From: Roseobacter sp. SK209-2-6
Lineage (GTDB): Bacteria; Pseudomonadota; Alphaproteobacteria; Rhodobacterales; Rhodobacteraceae
Assembly: GCF_000169455.1 (NCBI RefSeq)
Contig: NZ_AAYC01000011.1
Coordinates: 1 to 64,000 of the forward strand
Length of the DNA stretch: 64,000 nt
Direction: 5' to 3'
Shown here: in pieces, positions 55,904-64,000 of the stretch
Layout: each line of letters opens with the position of its first letter
Numbering within the stretch: position 1 is the stretch's first letter
Notes under the pieces: model-generated
Seen by the model: the letters and a program-made list of their open reading frames with translations, nothing else
What the model was told of the DNA's origin: nothing
Databases searched by the model: none
Translations under genes and position numbers: made by a program

Positions 55904-57289
55904 ATGAGTATTTCTTACTTCGACCCAGAAATTGCGAAACTTCTTTCGGCAATGCGATATGGCCCCGGTGGGAGCATGTTGCGCAGTGGCTATCTGGAAG
56001 AATGCCTAAGCTTTTTGAAGCAAACGCGTGGGAACGCGCAGCGACGGGCCTGGCTCAGGGCGGAACTGGCCGAGGCCAAGCGCAGTGAGGTCTCAACGGC
56101 GCGGCGATTGGCAGAGGTTCTGGGGAGAAGGATCCGAAAACGGGACCGTGAATACTGCAAGCAGCTTGTCGAGACGCGTCGCATTTTCTTTCTTGAACCC
56201 GCAGAGCCAAAGAAGGGGCAGAACCCAAGTTCTTTACGGATGTCACATCTGCGCTACGCGAGACTTTGTAGCCAGGATTTGAGAGCCGCAATCTCAACGG
56301 TTTTGTACTCCATCCGGAATTCAGGCAGGAACGAAAGTTCGCGCAAACCCAGAGAACGGCTAAAAGAAGAGATACTGGCACTTGTACCTCCGGCAAAATC
56401 TCTCCTGAGGCGCATGCAACTGGCGCGAGCTGAACTCACCAAAGCGCGAGAGGGCATTCAACAGCTGCAAAACGCGCTTCAGGCCTGTCAGCAAGCGCGC
56501 GTGTCCGTCGCAGAGGCTGAAACCTGTCACCGGCTTCAGACCAACCTCGAGGCTATGACGCTCATTCTGGACCGTTATGAACATAGTTTGGGGCCGGAAC
56601 TGGATGAGTTTTGTCACGAAGGAAATCTATCTGATTTCGCCCAAGATCTGGTAAAGGGCCAACAGACCCAGGACCTGAAACCAAAAGCCTGGAAGGTCAT
56701 TGGAGCCGGTCTCTGCGGCATGGGGGCGACAGCTATGCTATTGGCTGGCCCAGACAAGTTGTCACAATATGGCCAGCTGGCGGGATGGGGGGCGGTCTCT
56801 GTCTTTGCAGCTCTGTTCTTTGCGGTGCTCTGCAAAATGCGGTTTTTTCATAATGGGCAAACACAGCTGCGCCAGCGCAGATTGGCCGCGCTGACCGCGC
56901 TTTTTGAACTACCGGCGTTAGAAGGGGCTACTTCAGACGTTGGGCGCCAGATTTTGCACCTGAAAGCACTGCGATGGAGGCATTTAAGAGAGTTGCCCAG
57001 TTTAATGAGCCTGCAAAGAGAACCAATGAGTTTTGATTTTCCAAGGTTTGATTTGTACCAGGTTTCATCTCCGTCGGGTGCCTTTGCAGGTTCGGGCGCA
57101 ATGTCGGGCGCGATGCCTGTACTGTGCGCCACGGGGGAGCGGGCGAGGGGCAAAAGCAATGCGGCCCTCCAAATCCCGCCACCCCAAGCCCCCCATCGAT
57201 TTGCAGCCGTCAGTTCCTTTGCGGAAAACGCGCTGTGCCCAGAGAAGACGCTAAAGGAGCCGCCAATTGAAATGAAAGAGAGTTCATAA
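55904..57289 (+). CDS. Unknown coiled-coil membrane protein
   Basis: I do not recognise this 461-residue protein. It has a strong GGAGGG site before the ATG. Residues about 40-250 are charged and helical, with heptad-like stretches (RRAWLRAELAEAKRSEVSTARR, LTKAREGIQQLQNALQACQQ). Two hydrophobic segments follow, about 265-285 (IGAGLCGMGATAMLLAG) and 295-315 (AGWGAVSVFAALFFAVL), forming a hairpin. The C-terminal 130 residues are soluble and Pro/Ala/Ser-rich at the end. It is divergent from the PAP2-like and subtilase genes and upstream of a second unknown gene. Confidence 0.65.
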   Translation: MSISYFDPEIAKLLSAMRYGPGGSMLRSGYLEECLSFLKQTRGNAQRRAWLRAELAEAKRSEVSTARRLAEVLGRRIRKRDREYCKQLVETRRIFFLEPAEPKKGQNPSSLRMSHLRYARLCSQDLRAAISTVLYSIRNSGRNESSRKPRERLKEEILALVPPAKSLLRRMQLARAELTKAREGIQQLQNALQACQQARVSVAEAETCHRLQTNLEAMTLILDRYEHSLGPELDEFCHEGNLSDFAQDLVKGQQTQDLKPKAWKVIGAGLCGMGATAMLLAGPDKLSQYGQLAGWGAVSVFAALFFAVLCKMRFFHNGQTQLRQRRLAALTALFELPALEGATSDVGRQILHLKALRWRHLRELPSLMSLQREPMSFDFPRFDLYQVSSPSGAFAGSGAMSGAMPVLCATGERARGKSNAALQIPPPQAPHRFAAVSSFAENALCPEKTLKEPPIEMKESS

Positions 57290-57308
57290 CATATGTTGCA
57301 AGCTATAG

Positions 57309-57333
57309 GGCGAGCCCCGGTTCCAGGCTCGCC
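57309..57333 (+). terminator. Small stem-loop between the two unknown genes
   Basis: GGCGAGCC (57309-57316) pairs with GGCTCGCC (57326-57333), with a 9-base loop and no T-run. It may tune translation or stability of the downstream message. Confidence 0.4.
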
Positions 57334-57349
57334 AAAGGAATTCTGCTGA

Positions 57350-58072
57350 ATGTCGGTACTTGTTCAATCCGGTAGGTTGCAAAACCTACCCGTGGCGACG
57401 CGGGCAGAATTGGATGCTGCGCTGGCGCTGATTCAGGTTGGCATAGCGGAAACGCTGCGCGCTTCGAGTATTGAGATTGGCCATCATTCGAGGCGGATGC
57501 GCCGTGCGCTTGCACCGCGGGACAGTGTGCGCTCCCAATTGGTTCAAGATCTTCAGGCCGCCCGCGCAGCCAGCGGGGGAAGCCTGCATCTGGCAACCGC
57601 CCGCGCCTTGGAAAGCGGCTCTGACTTGTTGATGGCCCTAGCGGTGCAACCCGGAAACCCGACGCTTGTGGCGGTTCCCACGGGTGCGGATTTCTGTATT
57701 GATACCGGGCAATTGGTGGTACAGGGCATCACCGCAGGTAGTGGTGAAAAACAGATAGAGGCGGCCTGGATCCTATTCGAAGGGCGCGCCGCAGTTTTTG
57801 AAACGGTACATCGCAACGGGGCACCAGTCTTCTCGCAGCGACGCTTTGCTTTGGCGCGCTGTCTGGGGGATACGCTTTTGGAATTCGGTGGCTCCACACG
57901 CGACGAAACCAGGCTTAAAGCGTGGCTCCAAGACCTCGAGAGAGCGGCGATGGCAATAAGCCTTGATGGTGCCGGCATGCCGGGAGACCCCGAACAGATG
58001 CGCAGATGGATCCTGACTCATCTGCGCACCACGGCGCAATTCCTGGAACGGTTGATACAGGAGCCTGCCTAG
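57350..58072 (+). CDS. Unknown soluble protein
   Basis: I do not recognise this 240-residue protein. It has no signal peptide or membrane segment. It is mostly helical at the start (QNLPVATRAELDAALALIQVGI) and end (LKAWLQDLERAAMAISLDGA, LRTTAQFLERLIQE) with a central beta-containing region (LVAVPTGADFCIDTGQLVV). It follows the coiled-coil membrane gene by 60 bases in the same direction, so it is likely part of the same operon. It converges with the transglycosylase gene. Confidence 0.6.
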   Translation: MSVLVQSGRLQNLPVATRAELDAALALIQVGIAETLRASSIEIGHHSRRMRRALAPRDSVRSQLVQDLQAARAASGGSLHLATARALESGSDLLMALAVQPGNPTLVAVPTGADFCIDTGQLVVQGITAGSGEKQIEAAWILFEGRAAVFETVHRNGAPVFSQRRFALARCLGDTLLEFGGSTRDETRLKAWLQDLERAAMAISLDGAGMPGDPEQMRRWILTHLRTTAQFLERLIQEPA

Positions 58073-58081
58073 GCGCAGCTC

Positions 58082-59398
58082 TCAGCGTTGCAGCCGTTTG
58101 ACAAGACGTGCATCGGGAAAGCAGCTGGCCTCCTGGCCATTTGCTTGCTGCCAGCGCCCGATGCTGCGGCGGGTTTTGAACCCGACCAACCCATCCGCGC
58201 CGCCGACATCATGGCCCAACCGCTCTAAGGTTTCCTGCATCTTTGCCACGTCAGAGCGCAACAACCTGTCCACGGGGGTCCAACCCTGGGTGAAATCACC
58301 GGATCCAAAATCAATGCGATCCCCTGCGTGACCCACATAGAGCGCATAGAGATCGCTTTTGTTGTAGTCCTTCAGGACATAGAAATTTGGAGTGACCAGG
58401 AAGGCAGGGCCATTGCGCCCTGCAGGCATCATCAGGAACCCTTCACCGGCGCGTTCATGGGCAGGGAAGGGCCTGTTAGAGACCCGTTTGATGCCCATCG
58501 CTTCCCAGTCTGAGATAGGGCGCCCCTGATCCGGACCCTCCAGGGTGCAGGAGACGGTCGCAGGTAGTTTCACCTCAAAGCCCCAGTCGCGGCTTTTCTG
58601 CCAGCCATGTTGGGCCAGGAAATGCGCGATCGACATCAGGGTATCTGCTTCGGATTTCCAGATGTCTGCACGCCCGTCGCCATTACCATCGCGAGCAAAT
58701 TTCAGGAAGTTTCCGGGCATGAACTGGGGCTGGCCCAGGGCGCCGGCCCAGCTGCTTTTCATGGCGCCAGGCGAGACATGTCCCGCATCGGCAATCTGCA
58801 GCGCTGCCAGCAGCTCTTCGGTGAAATACTCGGCCCGCCGTCCCATAAAGCCTTTGGTCCCCAGGACCTGAAAGGCGTTATGGGGGATTTTGGCGCGTCC
58901 AAAGGCGCTTTCACGGCCCCAGATTGCCAGCAATATGCGACCGGGAACCCCGGTCGCTTGCTCTGCCCGTCTCAGAGCGGTGCGATGCTGTTGCGCCATG
59001 CGCTTACCTTGGGCTGTGGTGCCATCCAGGCTGCCGCGAGAGAAGTACTTTGCCGGGGCGCTGAACTCTGCCTGGCGCTGTCGTTTGGGAACACTGGGTT
59101 TGCTGCCCGGCGGGGAAAGATCCGGTAGCTCCCAATTCAGCGTAACGCCCTTAAATGCGGCGCGAAAGGTCTGCTGCGATACGCCCGCCGCCTGGGCTTG
59201 TGGCCAGATCACCTGCTTTAGCCAGGTTTGGAATTGGCGTTCAATCTTGGCCCGGTTTGCAGCACTGGCTGGCGCCACTGAAAAGGTCGCAACCAAAAAG
59301 ACCAAGAGCCAGGCTGGCCGGTAGAACAAGCGGCAAAGAAACAAGGAGGACCCTCCGAAGCAGTCGCAGTCACCGCCCACACTAGCGCCCTGTTTCAT
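58082..59398 (-). CDS. Lytic murein transglycosylase (MltB-like, with peptidoglycan-binding domain)
   Basis: A periplasmic enzyme of about 438 residues cleaving glycan strands to anhydro-muropeptides. I chose the ATG at 59398. An N-terminal signal (LLVFLVATFSVAPASA) follows. The SLT_2/MltB domain contains the catalytic Glu in IWGRESAFG, GYRRAEYFTEELL-type segment GRRAEYFTEELLAAL, and SSWAGALGQPQFMPGNFL. A C-terminal peptidoglycan-binding domain (VAKMQETLERLGHDVGGADG) completes it. Convergent with the unknown 240-residue gene. Alternative starts upstream cannot be excluded. Confidence 0.9.
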   Translation of the reverse strand: MKQGASVGGDCDCFGGSSLFLCRLFYRPAWLLVFLVATFSVAPASAANRAKIERQFQTWLKQVIWPQAQAAGVSQQTFRAAFKGVTLNWELPDLSPPGSKPSVPKRQRQAEFSAPAKYFSRGSLDGTTAQGKRMAQQHRTALRRAEQATGVPGRILLAIWGRESAFGRAKIPHNAFQVLGTKGFMGRRAEYFTEELLAALQIADAGHVSPGAMKSSWAGALGQPQFMPGNFLKFARDGNGDGRADIWKSEADTLMSIAHFLAQHGWQKSRDWGFEVKLPATVSCTLEGPDQGRPISDWEAMGIKRVSNRPFPAHERAGEGFLMMPAGRNGPAFLVTPNFYVLKDYNKSDLYALYVGHAGDRIDFGSGDFTQGWTPVDRLLRSDVAKMQETLERLGHDVGGADGLVGFKTRRSIGRWQQANGQEASCFPDARLVKRLQR

Positions 59399-59466
59399 TA
59401 CGGGGCTAGGGTGAAATCTCCACGGCAACAGTCATTTATCGCGAAAAGAGCTAGGCAGATCCTATT

Positions 59467-60456
59467 CTAATCGAAGAACCGGACCTGAAAACAGGCGCCT
59501 TTGGGGCTGGGCAGATAAGATATTTCCCCACCATGGGCCAAAAGCATGCTGCGCAGGATCGTAAGACCCATACCGGTGCCGCCCTGCGCGCGTTTGGTGG
59601 TGAAAAAAGGGTCAAAAATACTGGGTTCATTGCCCTTTGAAATGCCAGTTCCGTCATCTTGCACCAAGAGGTCGATCAACCCTTCACCAGGCTTGACTGT
59701 TAGCGTGACCTGCTTGGCGCCATGCTCGCTTGCATTGCTCAGTAGCTGGGTCAAAAGCAGTTTCACACCTTCCTCAGAGAGCGGGAGCGCATGGTCTGGA
59801 GCAATGCAGGTGACATTGAGAAAAGGAAACTGCGCTGTGGCCCAGGGCAGCAACTCCGCGATCCGGCACTGACCTAGATGACGGGTTTCACGTGCCTTTG
59901 TTACCGCGCGCAACGCAGCGAGCTGGGTCTCGATTTGGCGTGTCGCGCCAAGGACCTGATCGACCAATTGTTGGTCTGCCTCAGTGAGGCCCGGGCCATC
60001 CTGCAGCAGTTCGGTTGCAGCCCGGATGGCGGACACCGGTGTTTTGATTTCGTGACTGGCATGATCGGTGAAAGTACGCACCGAAAGCTCGCGATTGTGC
60101 AGCGCGGTGGCCATACCGATGGTGTTTTCGGCCAGTTTGCGCAGCTCTCGGGTGCCCACATGATCCGGGGCCTCCGGCAGGGCCTGATCCCGGTGGTGGT
60201 CAACGACCTTTGCGGCATAGTGCTCCAAGGCTTGGATCGGTTGCAGCAACAGGCGCACCAGCAGCCAGCCCAAGACCCCGGTGGCCAGTAAGATACCGAT
60301 CCCCAACAGGGCAGCTGCGTTGCGAAAGCCGATTTCGGGGCCGAGGTAGCGCAGCGCCACCAGCCCCAGAAAGGACAGAAGCAGTGTGCCCGCCAGCCCG
60401 CCGCCCAGAACCAGCGCCAGTGAGGGGCGCCATTTGCGCGCAAGATGGGGCCTCAT
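59467..60456 (-). CDS. Sensor histidine kinase
   Basis: A 329-residue membrane kinase with two transmembrane helices (about 13-35 and 44-68), a short or absent periplasmic loop, and the phosphoacceptor His in TDHASHEIKTPVSA near residue 140. The ATPase domain shows LLSNASEHG, DDGTGIS and GTGMGLTIL. The near absence of a periplasmic domain suggests it senses within the membrane or through DUF4173. It overlaps the regulator by 4 bases. Confidence 0.9.
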   Translation of the reverse strand: MRPHLARKWRPSLALVLGGGLAGTLLLSFLGLVALRYLGPEIGFRNAAALLGIGILLATGVLGWLLVRLLLQPIQALEHYAAKVVDHHRDQALPEAPDHVGTRELRKLAENTIGMATALHNRELSVRTFTDHASHEIKTPVSAIRAATELLQDGPGLTEADQQLVDQVLGATRQIETQLAALRAVTKARETRHLGQCRIAELLPWATAQFPFLNVTCIAPDHALPLSEEGVKLLLTQLLSNASEHGAKQVTLTVKPGEGLIDLLVQDDGTGISKGNEPSIFDPFFTTKRAQGGTGMGLTILRSMLLAHGGEISYLPSPKGACFQVRFFD

Positions 60457-61136
60457 GCGCCAGTCTGCCCGCTGTCTCGCAAACGGATACCTGCGCCATG
60501 GACGGTTTCTATTAGCTCTGGATTGCCCGCTTCGCTGAACTTGCCGCGCAGATTGCGCAGATGGCTGTCGAGGGTGCGGTCAGAGACCTGGCTGCCCGCG
60601 CCCCAAATATGGTGGATCAGCTCCGGCTTGCTGCAGAGCCGTCCTGGCGCTTTGGTCAGCAGCTGCAGGATGCTTTGCTCGCGCGCGGTGAGGGCAATTT
60701 CCTGACCGTTGAGCCAGCAGCGATGCGCCTGTGGATCCAGCGTCAGGGCACCATGGTTGACCGGAACCGTTCCATTGGCGCGGCTGCGCTTGGCGATGGC
60801 TTTGATCCGCGCCACCAGTTCGCGCGGGCTGAAGGGTTTGGTGACGTAGTCATCCGCGCCCAACTCGAGGCCAAGGATGCAATCCACCTCATCATCGCGC
60901 GCGGTGAGGAAAAGGATAGGCACCTCAGAGCGCTGGCGGATGCGGCGACAAACCTCAAAGCCGTCGAGCTCCGGCAGACCGATGTCCAGCACGATGAGAT
61001 CGGGCGCTTCACGCGCGGCATGCAGCAGCGCTTCCTGACCGTCAGCGGCCGTGATCACCTGCCAGTCCGCGCGCTCCAATGCGATACGCACCAATTCGCG
61101 CAGGCGGGGATCGTCATCTACCAGCAGGATCTTCAT
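60453..61136 (-). CDS. OmpR-family response regulator
   Basis: A regulator of about 227 residues starting at the ATG at 61136 (MKILLVDDDPRL). The receiver has DDD, phosphoacceptor in IVLDIGLPELDG, and the Lys in YVTKPFSPRE. The C-terminal winged helix carries LTAREQSILQLLTKAPGRL and RTLDSHLRNLRGKFS. It overlaps the DUF4173 gene's 3' end by 23 bases and the kinase start by 4, so the three are coupled. Confidence 0.92.
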   Translation of the reverse strand: MKILLVDDDPRLRELVRIALERADWQVITAADGQEALLHAAREAPDLIVLDIGLPELDGFEVCRRIRQRSEVPILFLTARDDEVDCILGLELGADDYVTKPFSPRELVARIKAIAKRSRANGTVPVNHGALTLDPQAHRCWLNGQEIALTAREQSILQLLTKAPGRLCSKPELIHHIWGAGSQVSDRTLDSHLRNLRGKFSEAGNPELIETVHGAGIRLRDSGQTGA

Positions 61137-62730
61137 GGCCCGGCGCCTTTGTTGTGGTTTGTGGCGCAGCATAGGCCCGGAGGCGCCAGGACCGGAAGCC
61201 CCATTCGCGCCAGTTTTGCTTTGCCAGCAGGTCGTTCATGTCTGGCCAACAATTGGCATAGCCGCTTGGAGGGTGGTTTTCTGGCCGCTCCTCCTGTGCT
61301 AGTTGGACTGACTTGGCAGCCATCGGGCCTAGGGTGCAGATATAATACCAGTCGATCTGGTTGGGGTTTTCACGGGTGAGGTTCTGATAGGCGATGAGCC
61401 CTGCAAAATTCACAAAACAGGCCGCATAGAGCGTTGCTGTGCCTAGGGCTGCGCAGCGCAGCAAAAGCCAGAGGTTGGAGCGTGCCCTCAGGATCTGCCA
61501 AGCGGTCAGCAAGAGGCCAGCGATCACCAGCGCCATCCAGATCATGCTGTGAACCCGCAGATAGGTGAGGCCGAAGCTTTCGACATAGAGGTCCAGCCGC
61601 ATATAGGCAGTGACGCCCAATAGCGCATTCTGCGCCAGCCAGATCAGAACCAGAGGCTTCAGGGCCTTGTGGCTCTTCAGAAAGGGCCGAGCGGCCAGGG
61701 CAAACGCACCCGCCAGCATGGCTGTGACCAGTAGGGGATAGGCGCCACGATGGGCATATTCCGCCAGGGTTATCCCCTCGGGCAGGGTTGCACCGCCGAT
61801 TAGGATCGAGAGGTCCATGCCGGTTTGAAGCGCCATGATCAGATTGAAAACCACCAGAGCGCGCAACACTGAGCCAGGGTTTAGGCCCAGCCAGCTTTTG
61901 CGCCCGGCGGCTGGTTTGGCCGTTCCATCAACCGCTTCAGGAGTGTCTTCTGCCTTCTGTGGTGTTGCTTTCGCTGGGTGAGGTCCGGTCAGAACGGGGC
62001 TGATGACCAGAGCGAGACCAATCCAAAACAGGAAGCGCCGTATCAGGGTGGCGAGATCGAAGTCCAACTCCATCAGTCCCGCGAGTTGCTGTTCCAGCAC
62101 CGGATTGGCCTCAACCAGCAGGCTGAGCAGCAAAAATGTACCGCCTAGGGGAAAACCCCAGTTGCGCAACGCCTGCAGCAGCAAAGCTCGTTGGGGACCT
62201 GAGCTATCACCTCGGCTGCGCAGCAGGGCAAGGAAATTCCTGATACCGCCAAGTGGGAGGGACTTGGCCAGTTTGCCGGTGGCTGAAAGCAGATCCAGCA
62301 GCGGCGTGTCGGGTTCCTGCCGCAACCAGCTGACCGCCATGAGAGTGCCGAGGCCCAGAAACAGTGTTGAAAGCGCCTGATAATGCTCGATCACTGGCAG
62401 GGCAGAGGCGAGCAGCAGCAAGGCGGGGCGGGTCGCATTGCGTGCCGATTGCGGTGGGCTACAGAGCAACACTGCCGCGAAGACCACAAAGGCAAACAGC
62501 GCCAGCGACAACCCCGGTTGATACTGCCAAAAAAGGAAGTCCCCCAAAGCGGTCAGCGCCAGCAGGATCAGCGCCATCCGATACTCAGATTCCGGCAGCA
62601 AACTGCCGGAAGAGCGGGGGACGCCCCTCCGAGGCTGCTCCTCCGTTTGCGCATTGTCTTCTACAGTCAGCCACCAGCTGTCCTGTGCGATCGATCTGGG
62701 TACGCCACGAAGGGTCAATTGGCCTGTCAT
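61114..62730 (-). CDS. DUF4173-like polytopic membrane protein
   Basis: A 538-residue membrane protein with about ten hydrophobic segments and a cytoplasmic-looking charged insert (PHPAKATPQKAEDTPEA, residues about 260-285). AEYAHRGAYPLLVTAMLAGAFAL and DLYVESFGLTYLRVHSMIWM match what I know of the DUF4173/DUF4153 family. The start ATG at 62730 has GGAG upstream. It is first in an operon with a two-component system, suggesting envelope sensing. Function not established. Confidence 0.82.
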   Translation of the reverse strand: MTGQLTLRGVPRSIAQDSWWLTVEDNAQTEEQPRRGVPRSSGSLLPESEYRMALILLALTALGDFLFWQYQPGLSLALFAFVVFAAVLLCSPPQSARNATRPALLLLASALPVIEHYQALSTLFLGLGTLMAVSWLRQEPDTPLLDLLSATGKLAKSLPLGGIRNFLALLRSRGDSSGPQRALLLQALRNWGFPLGGTFLLLSLLVEANPVLEQQLAGLMELDFDLATLIRRFLFWIGLALVISPVLTGPHPAKATPQKAEDTPEAVDGTAKPAAGRKSWLGLNPGSVLRALVVFNLIMALQTGMDLSILIGGATLPEGITLAEYAHRGAYPLLVTAMLAGAFALAARPFLKSHKALKPLVLIWLAQNALLGVTAYMRLDLYVESFGLTYLRVHSMIWMALVIAGLLLTAWQILRARSNLWLLLRCAALGTATLYAACFVNFAGLIAYQNLTRENPNQIDWYYICTLGPMAAKSVQLAQEERPENHPPSGYANCWPDMNDLLAKQNWREWGFRSWRLRAYAAPQTTTKAPGHEDPAGR

Positions 62731-62967
62731 CACTGTCTCCGCTTGTTTTGGTCATTGTTCTGTTCTGTTCTGGATGGCAGGGCGGTTGCGCAGTTCCCCC
62801 GCAAAAAACGTGCAGAAGATGTGCAGAAACTTGCTCAGGCGTGGCTGCGTTTGGCGGAAACTGGCAATTCCTCGCAAAGAGCCGTTTGCGAAGGCTGCCT
62901 ACGCGTTGCAAGCGGGTCGGGATCGTCTAGACTTGGGGTAAGGACCTTAAAACAGGCGGGCAGATAG

Positions 62968-64000
62968 ATGATCCTTACAAGACGCAGCTTTGCATTTGGG
63001 TTGGGGGCCTTTGGCCTTGCGGCCTGCAGCGATAGTTCCGTGACTACGCCGGGGCAACCCGTGGTGAAACCGGGGCTACCGGCGGATCTGCGGCCAGTGC
63101 CAAACGCGGGCTATGATGCCTGGGTTGCCTCCTTTCAGGGCCGCGCGCAGGCGGCGGGCATCAGTGATGCAACCTTCCGTGCAGCTTTCCGGGGCGCGGG
63201 CTATCTGCCGGGGGTGATCAAGCGCGACCGCAACCAGACCGAATTCAAGCGCACGCTGGAAGATTATCTGTCGATCGCGGTTTCGGACGAGCGGCTCACC
63301 AAGGGCCGTGCGGCCTATCAGCGCCACGGGGGCACCCTGCGGCGGCTTGAGGCGGAATACGGCGTTGCTGCAGAGATCATCACCGCGATCTGGGGGCTGG
63401 AGAGCTTTTACGGCGAGCGGCGCGGCGATGTGCCGGTGATCTCTGCCACCTCGACCCTGGCCTATGACGGCCGGCGGGGCAGTTTCTTTGAGAAACAGCT
63501 GATTGCGGCGCTGAAGATCCTGCAGAACGGCGATATCAGCCCGGCGCGGATGACCGGCAGCTGGGCGGGTGCCATGGGGCACACCCAGTTCATTCCGACC
63601 TCTTATCAGGCTTATGCGGTGGATTTTACCGGCGACGGACGCCGTGATATCTGGTCCGAGGATCCCAGTGATGCGCTTGCTTCGACTGCCGCCTATCTGG
63701 CGCGCAATGGATGGACCCGGGGGCTGCGCTGGGGCGGTGAGGCCGGGGCAGGGGCGCCATCCGGCACCGTGATCCAGCCGCAGGAGGGCGGGCCGAAGTT
63801 TGCGGTGACCAGCAATTTCCGAGCCATCAAGCGTTATAACAACTCGGATGCCTATGCCATCGGTGTCGGACATTTGGCGGACCGCATCGCCGGTGCGGGC
63901 CCCCTGCGCGGCAAATTCCCGCCGGATGCCAATGGCTTGACCAAAGATGACCGCATCGCCCTGCAGCGGCGTCTGACCGCCAAGGGCTTTGACACCGGCG
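62968..64000 (+). CDS. Lytic murein transglycosylase, partial (MltB family, Tat-type lipoprotein signal)
   Basis: At least 344 residues, running off the window edge. The N-terminus pairs a twin-arginine motif (TRRSFAFG) with a lipobox (LAAC, Cys20), suggesting a Tat-exported lipoprotein. The MltB/SLT_2 domain is clear: IWGLESFYGERRG (catalytic Glu), GRRGSFFEKQLIAALKIL, SWAGAMGHTQFIPTSYQ and AYAIGVGHLADRI. The last residues (DRIALQRRLTAKGFDTG) look like the beginning of a peptidoglycan-binding domain. Divergent from the DUF4173-two-component operon and related to the transglycosylase at 58082. Confidence 0.92.
   Translation, partial: MILTRRSFAFGLGAFGLAACSDSSVTTPGQPVVKPGLPADLRPVPNAGYDAWVASFQGRAQAAGISDATFRAAFRGAGYLPGVIKRDRNQTEFKRTLEDYLSIAVSDERLTKGRAAYQRHGGTLRRLEAEYGVAAEIITAIWGLESFYGERRGDVPVISATSTLAYDGRRGSFFEKQLIAALKILQNGDISPARMTGSWAGAMGHTQFIPTSYQAYAVDFTGDGRRDIWSEDPSDALASTAAYLARNGWTRGLRWGGEAGAGAPSGTVIQPQEGGPKFAVTSNFRAIKRYNNSDAYAIGVGHLADRIAGAGPLRGKFPPDANGLTKDDRIALQRRLTAKGFDTG

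Overview
The window looks like part of an extrachromosomal replicon (plasmid or chromid) of a marine alphaproteobacterium, most likely the Roseobacter group (Rhodobacteraceae). This rests on the high GC content, the TRAP transporters, the GcvT-fused dehydrogenase and RTX export genes, and the gene repertoire. A Rep_3-type initiator, an iteron-bearing AT-rich origin, parA/parB and four identical parS-like palindromes lie at about 46.6-52.5 kb. No rRNA, tRNA, CRISPR array or complete insertion sequence was recognised.

Layout. 0-5.7 kb: an NAD-dependent molybdenum formate dehydrogenase operon (fused FdsG-FdsB, then FdsA) behind a LysR regulator. It ends against a remnant of tpiA. 5.9-8.7 kb: an extra dUTPase and an RTX calcium-binding exoprotein. 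8.9-16.3 kb: a 5-oxoproline/glutamate-lactam locus (LysR, D-glutamate cyclase family, TRAP transporter DctPQM, PxpB-PxpC-PxpA). 16.4-25.6 kb: a GNAT acetyltransferase, a MocR regulator, a dipeptide-type ABC transporter and a LysR regulator. 25.7-30.9 kb: a CobW/ZigA metallochaperone behind a Zur-like box, then a LysR regulator and a dimethylglycine/sarcosine dehydrogenase-like enzyme. 31.0-38.3 kb: a DegP protease divergent from a two-component system, a hybrid PAS histidine kinase and a double-GAF protein. 38.4-46.0 kb: a serine-cycle operon (sgaA-mtkA-mtkB-hprA-glyA-mcl) divergent from a LuxR-type response regulator. 46.0-50.9 kb: replication and partition genes. 51.0-58.1 kb: an unusual accessory block with a SARP-like/TPR regulator, a subtilase without a signal peptide, a PAP2/vanadium-haloperoxidase-fold protein with an (Asn-Ser-Ser)9 N-terminus, and two genes I do not recognise. 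58.1-64 kb: two MltB-like lytic transglycosylases flanking a DUF4173 membrane protein and a two-component system. The last gene runs off the window.

How the parts fit. Several modules converge on one-carbon metabolism. The GcvT-fused dehydrogenase can release C1 units from N-methylated glycines. GlyA, Sga, HprA, MtkAB and Mcl form the core of the serine assimilation cycle, and formate dehydrogenase dissipates C1 to CO2 with NADH. Steps such as glycerate kinase, enolase, PEP carboxylase and malate dehydrogenase are not here and would have to come from elsewhere in the genome. The transporter modules suggest scavenging of amino-acid-derived compounds. The best candidate for something undescribed is the 51-58 kb block beside the partition locus.
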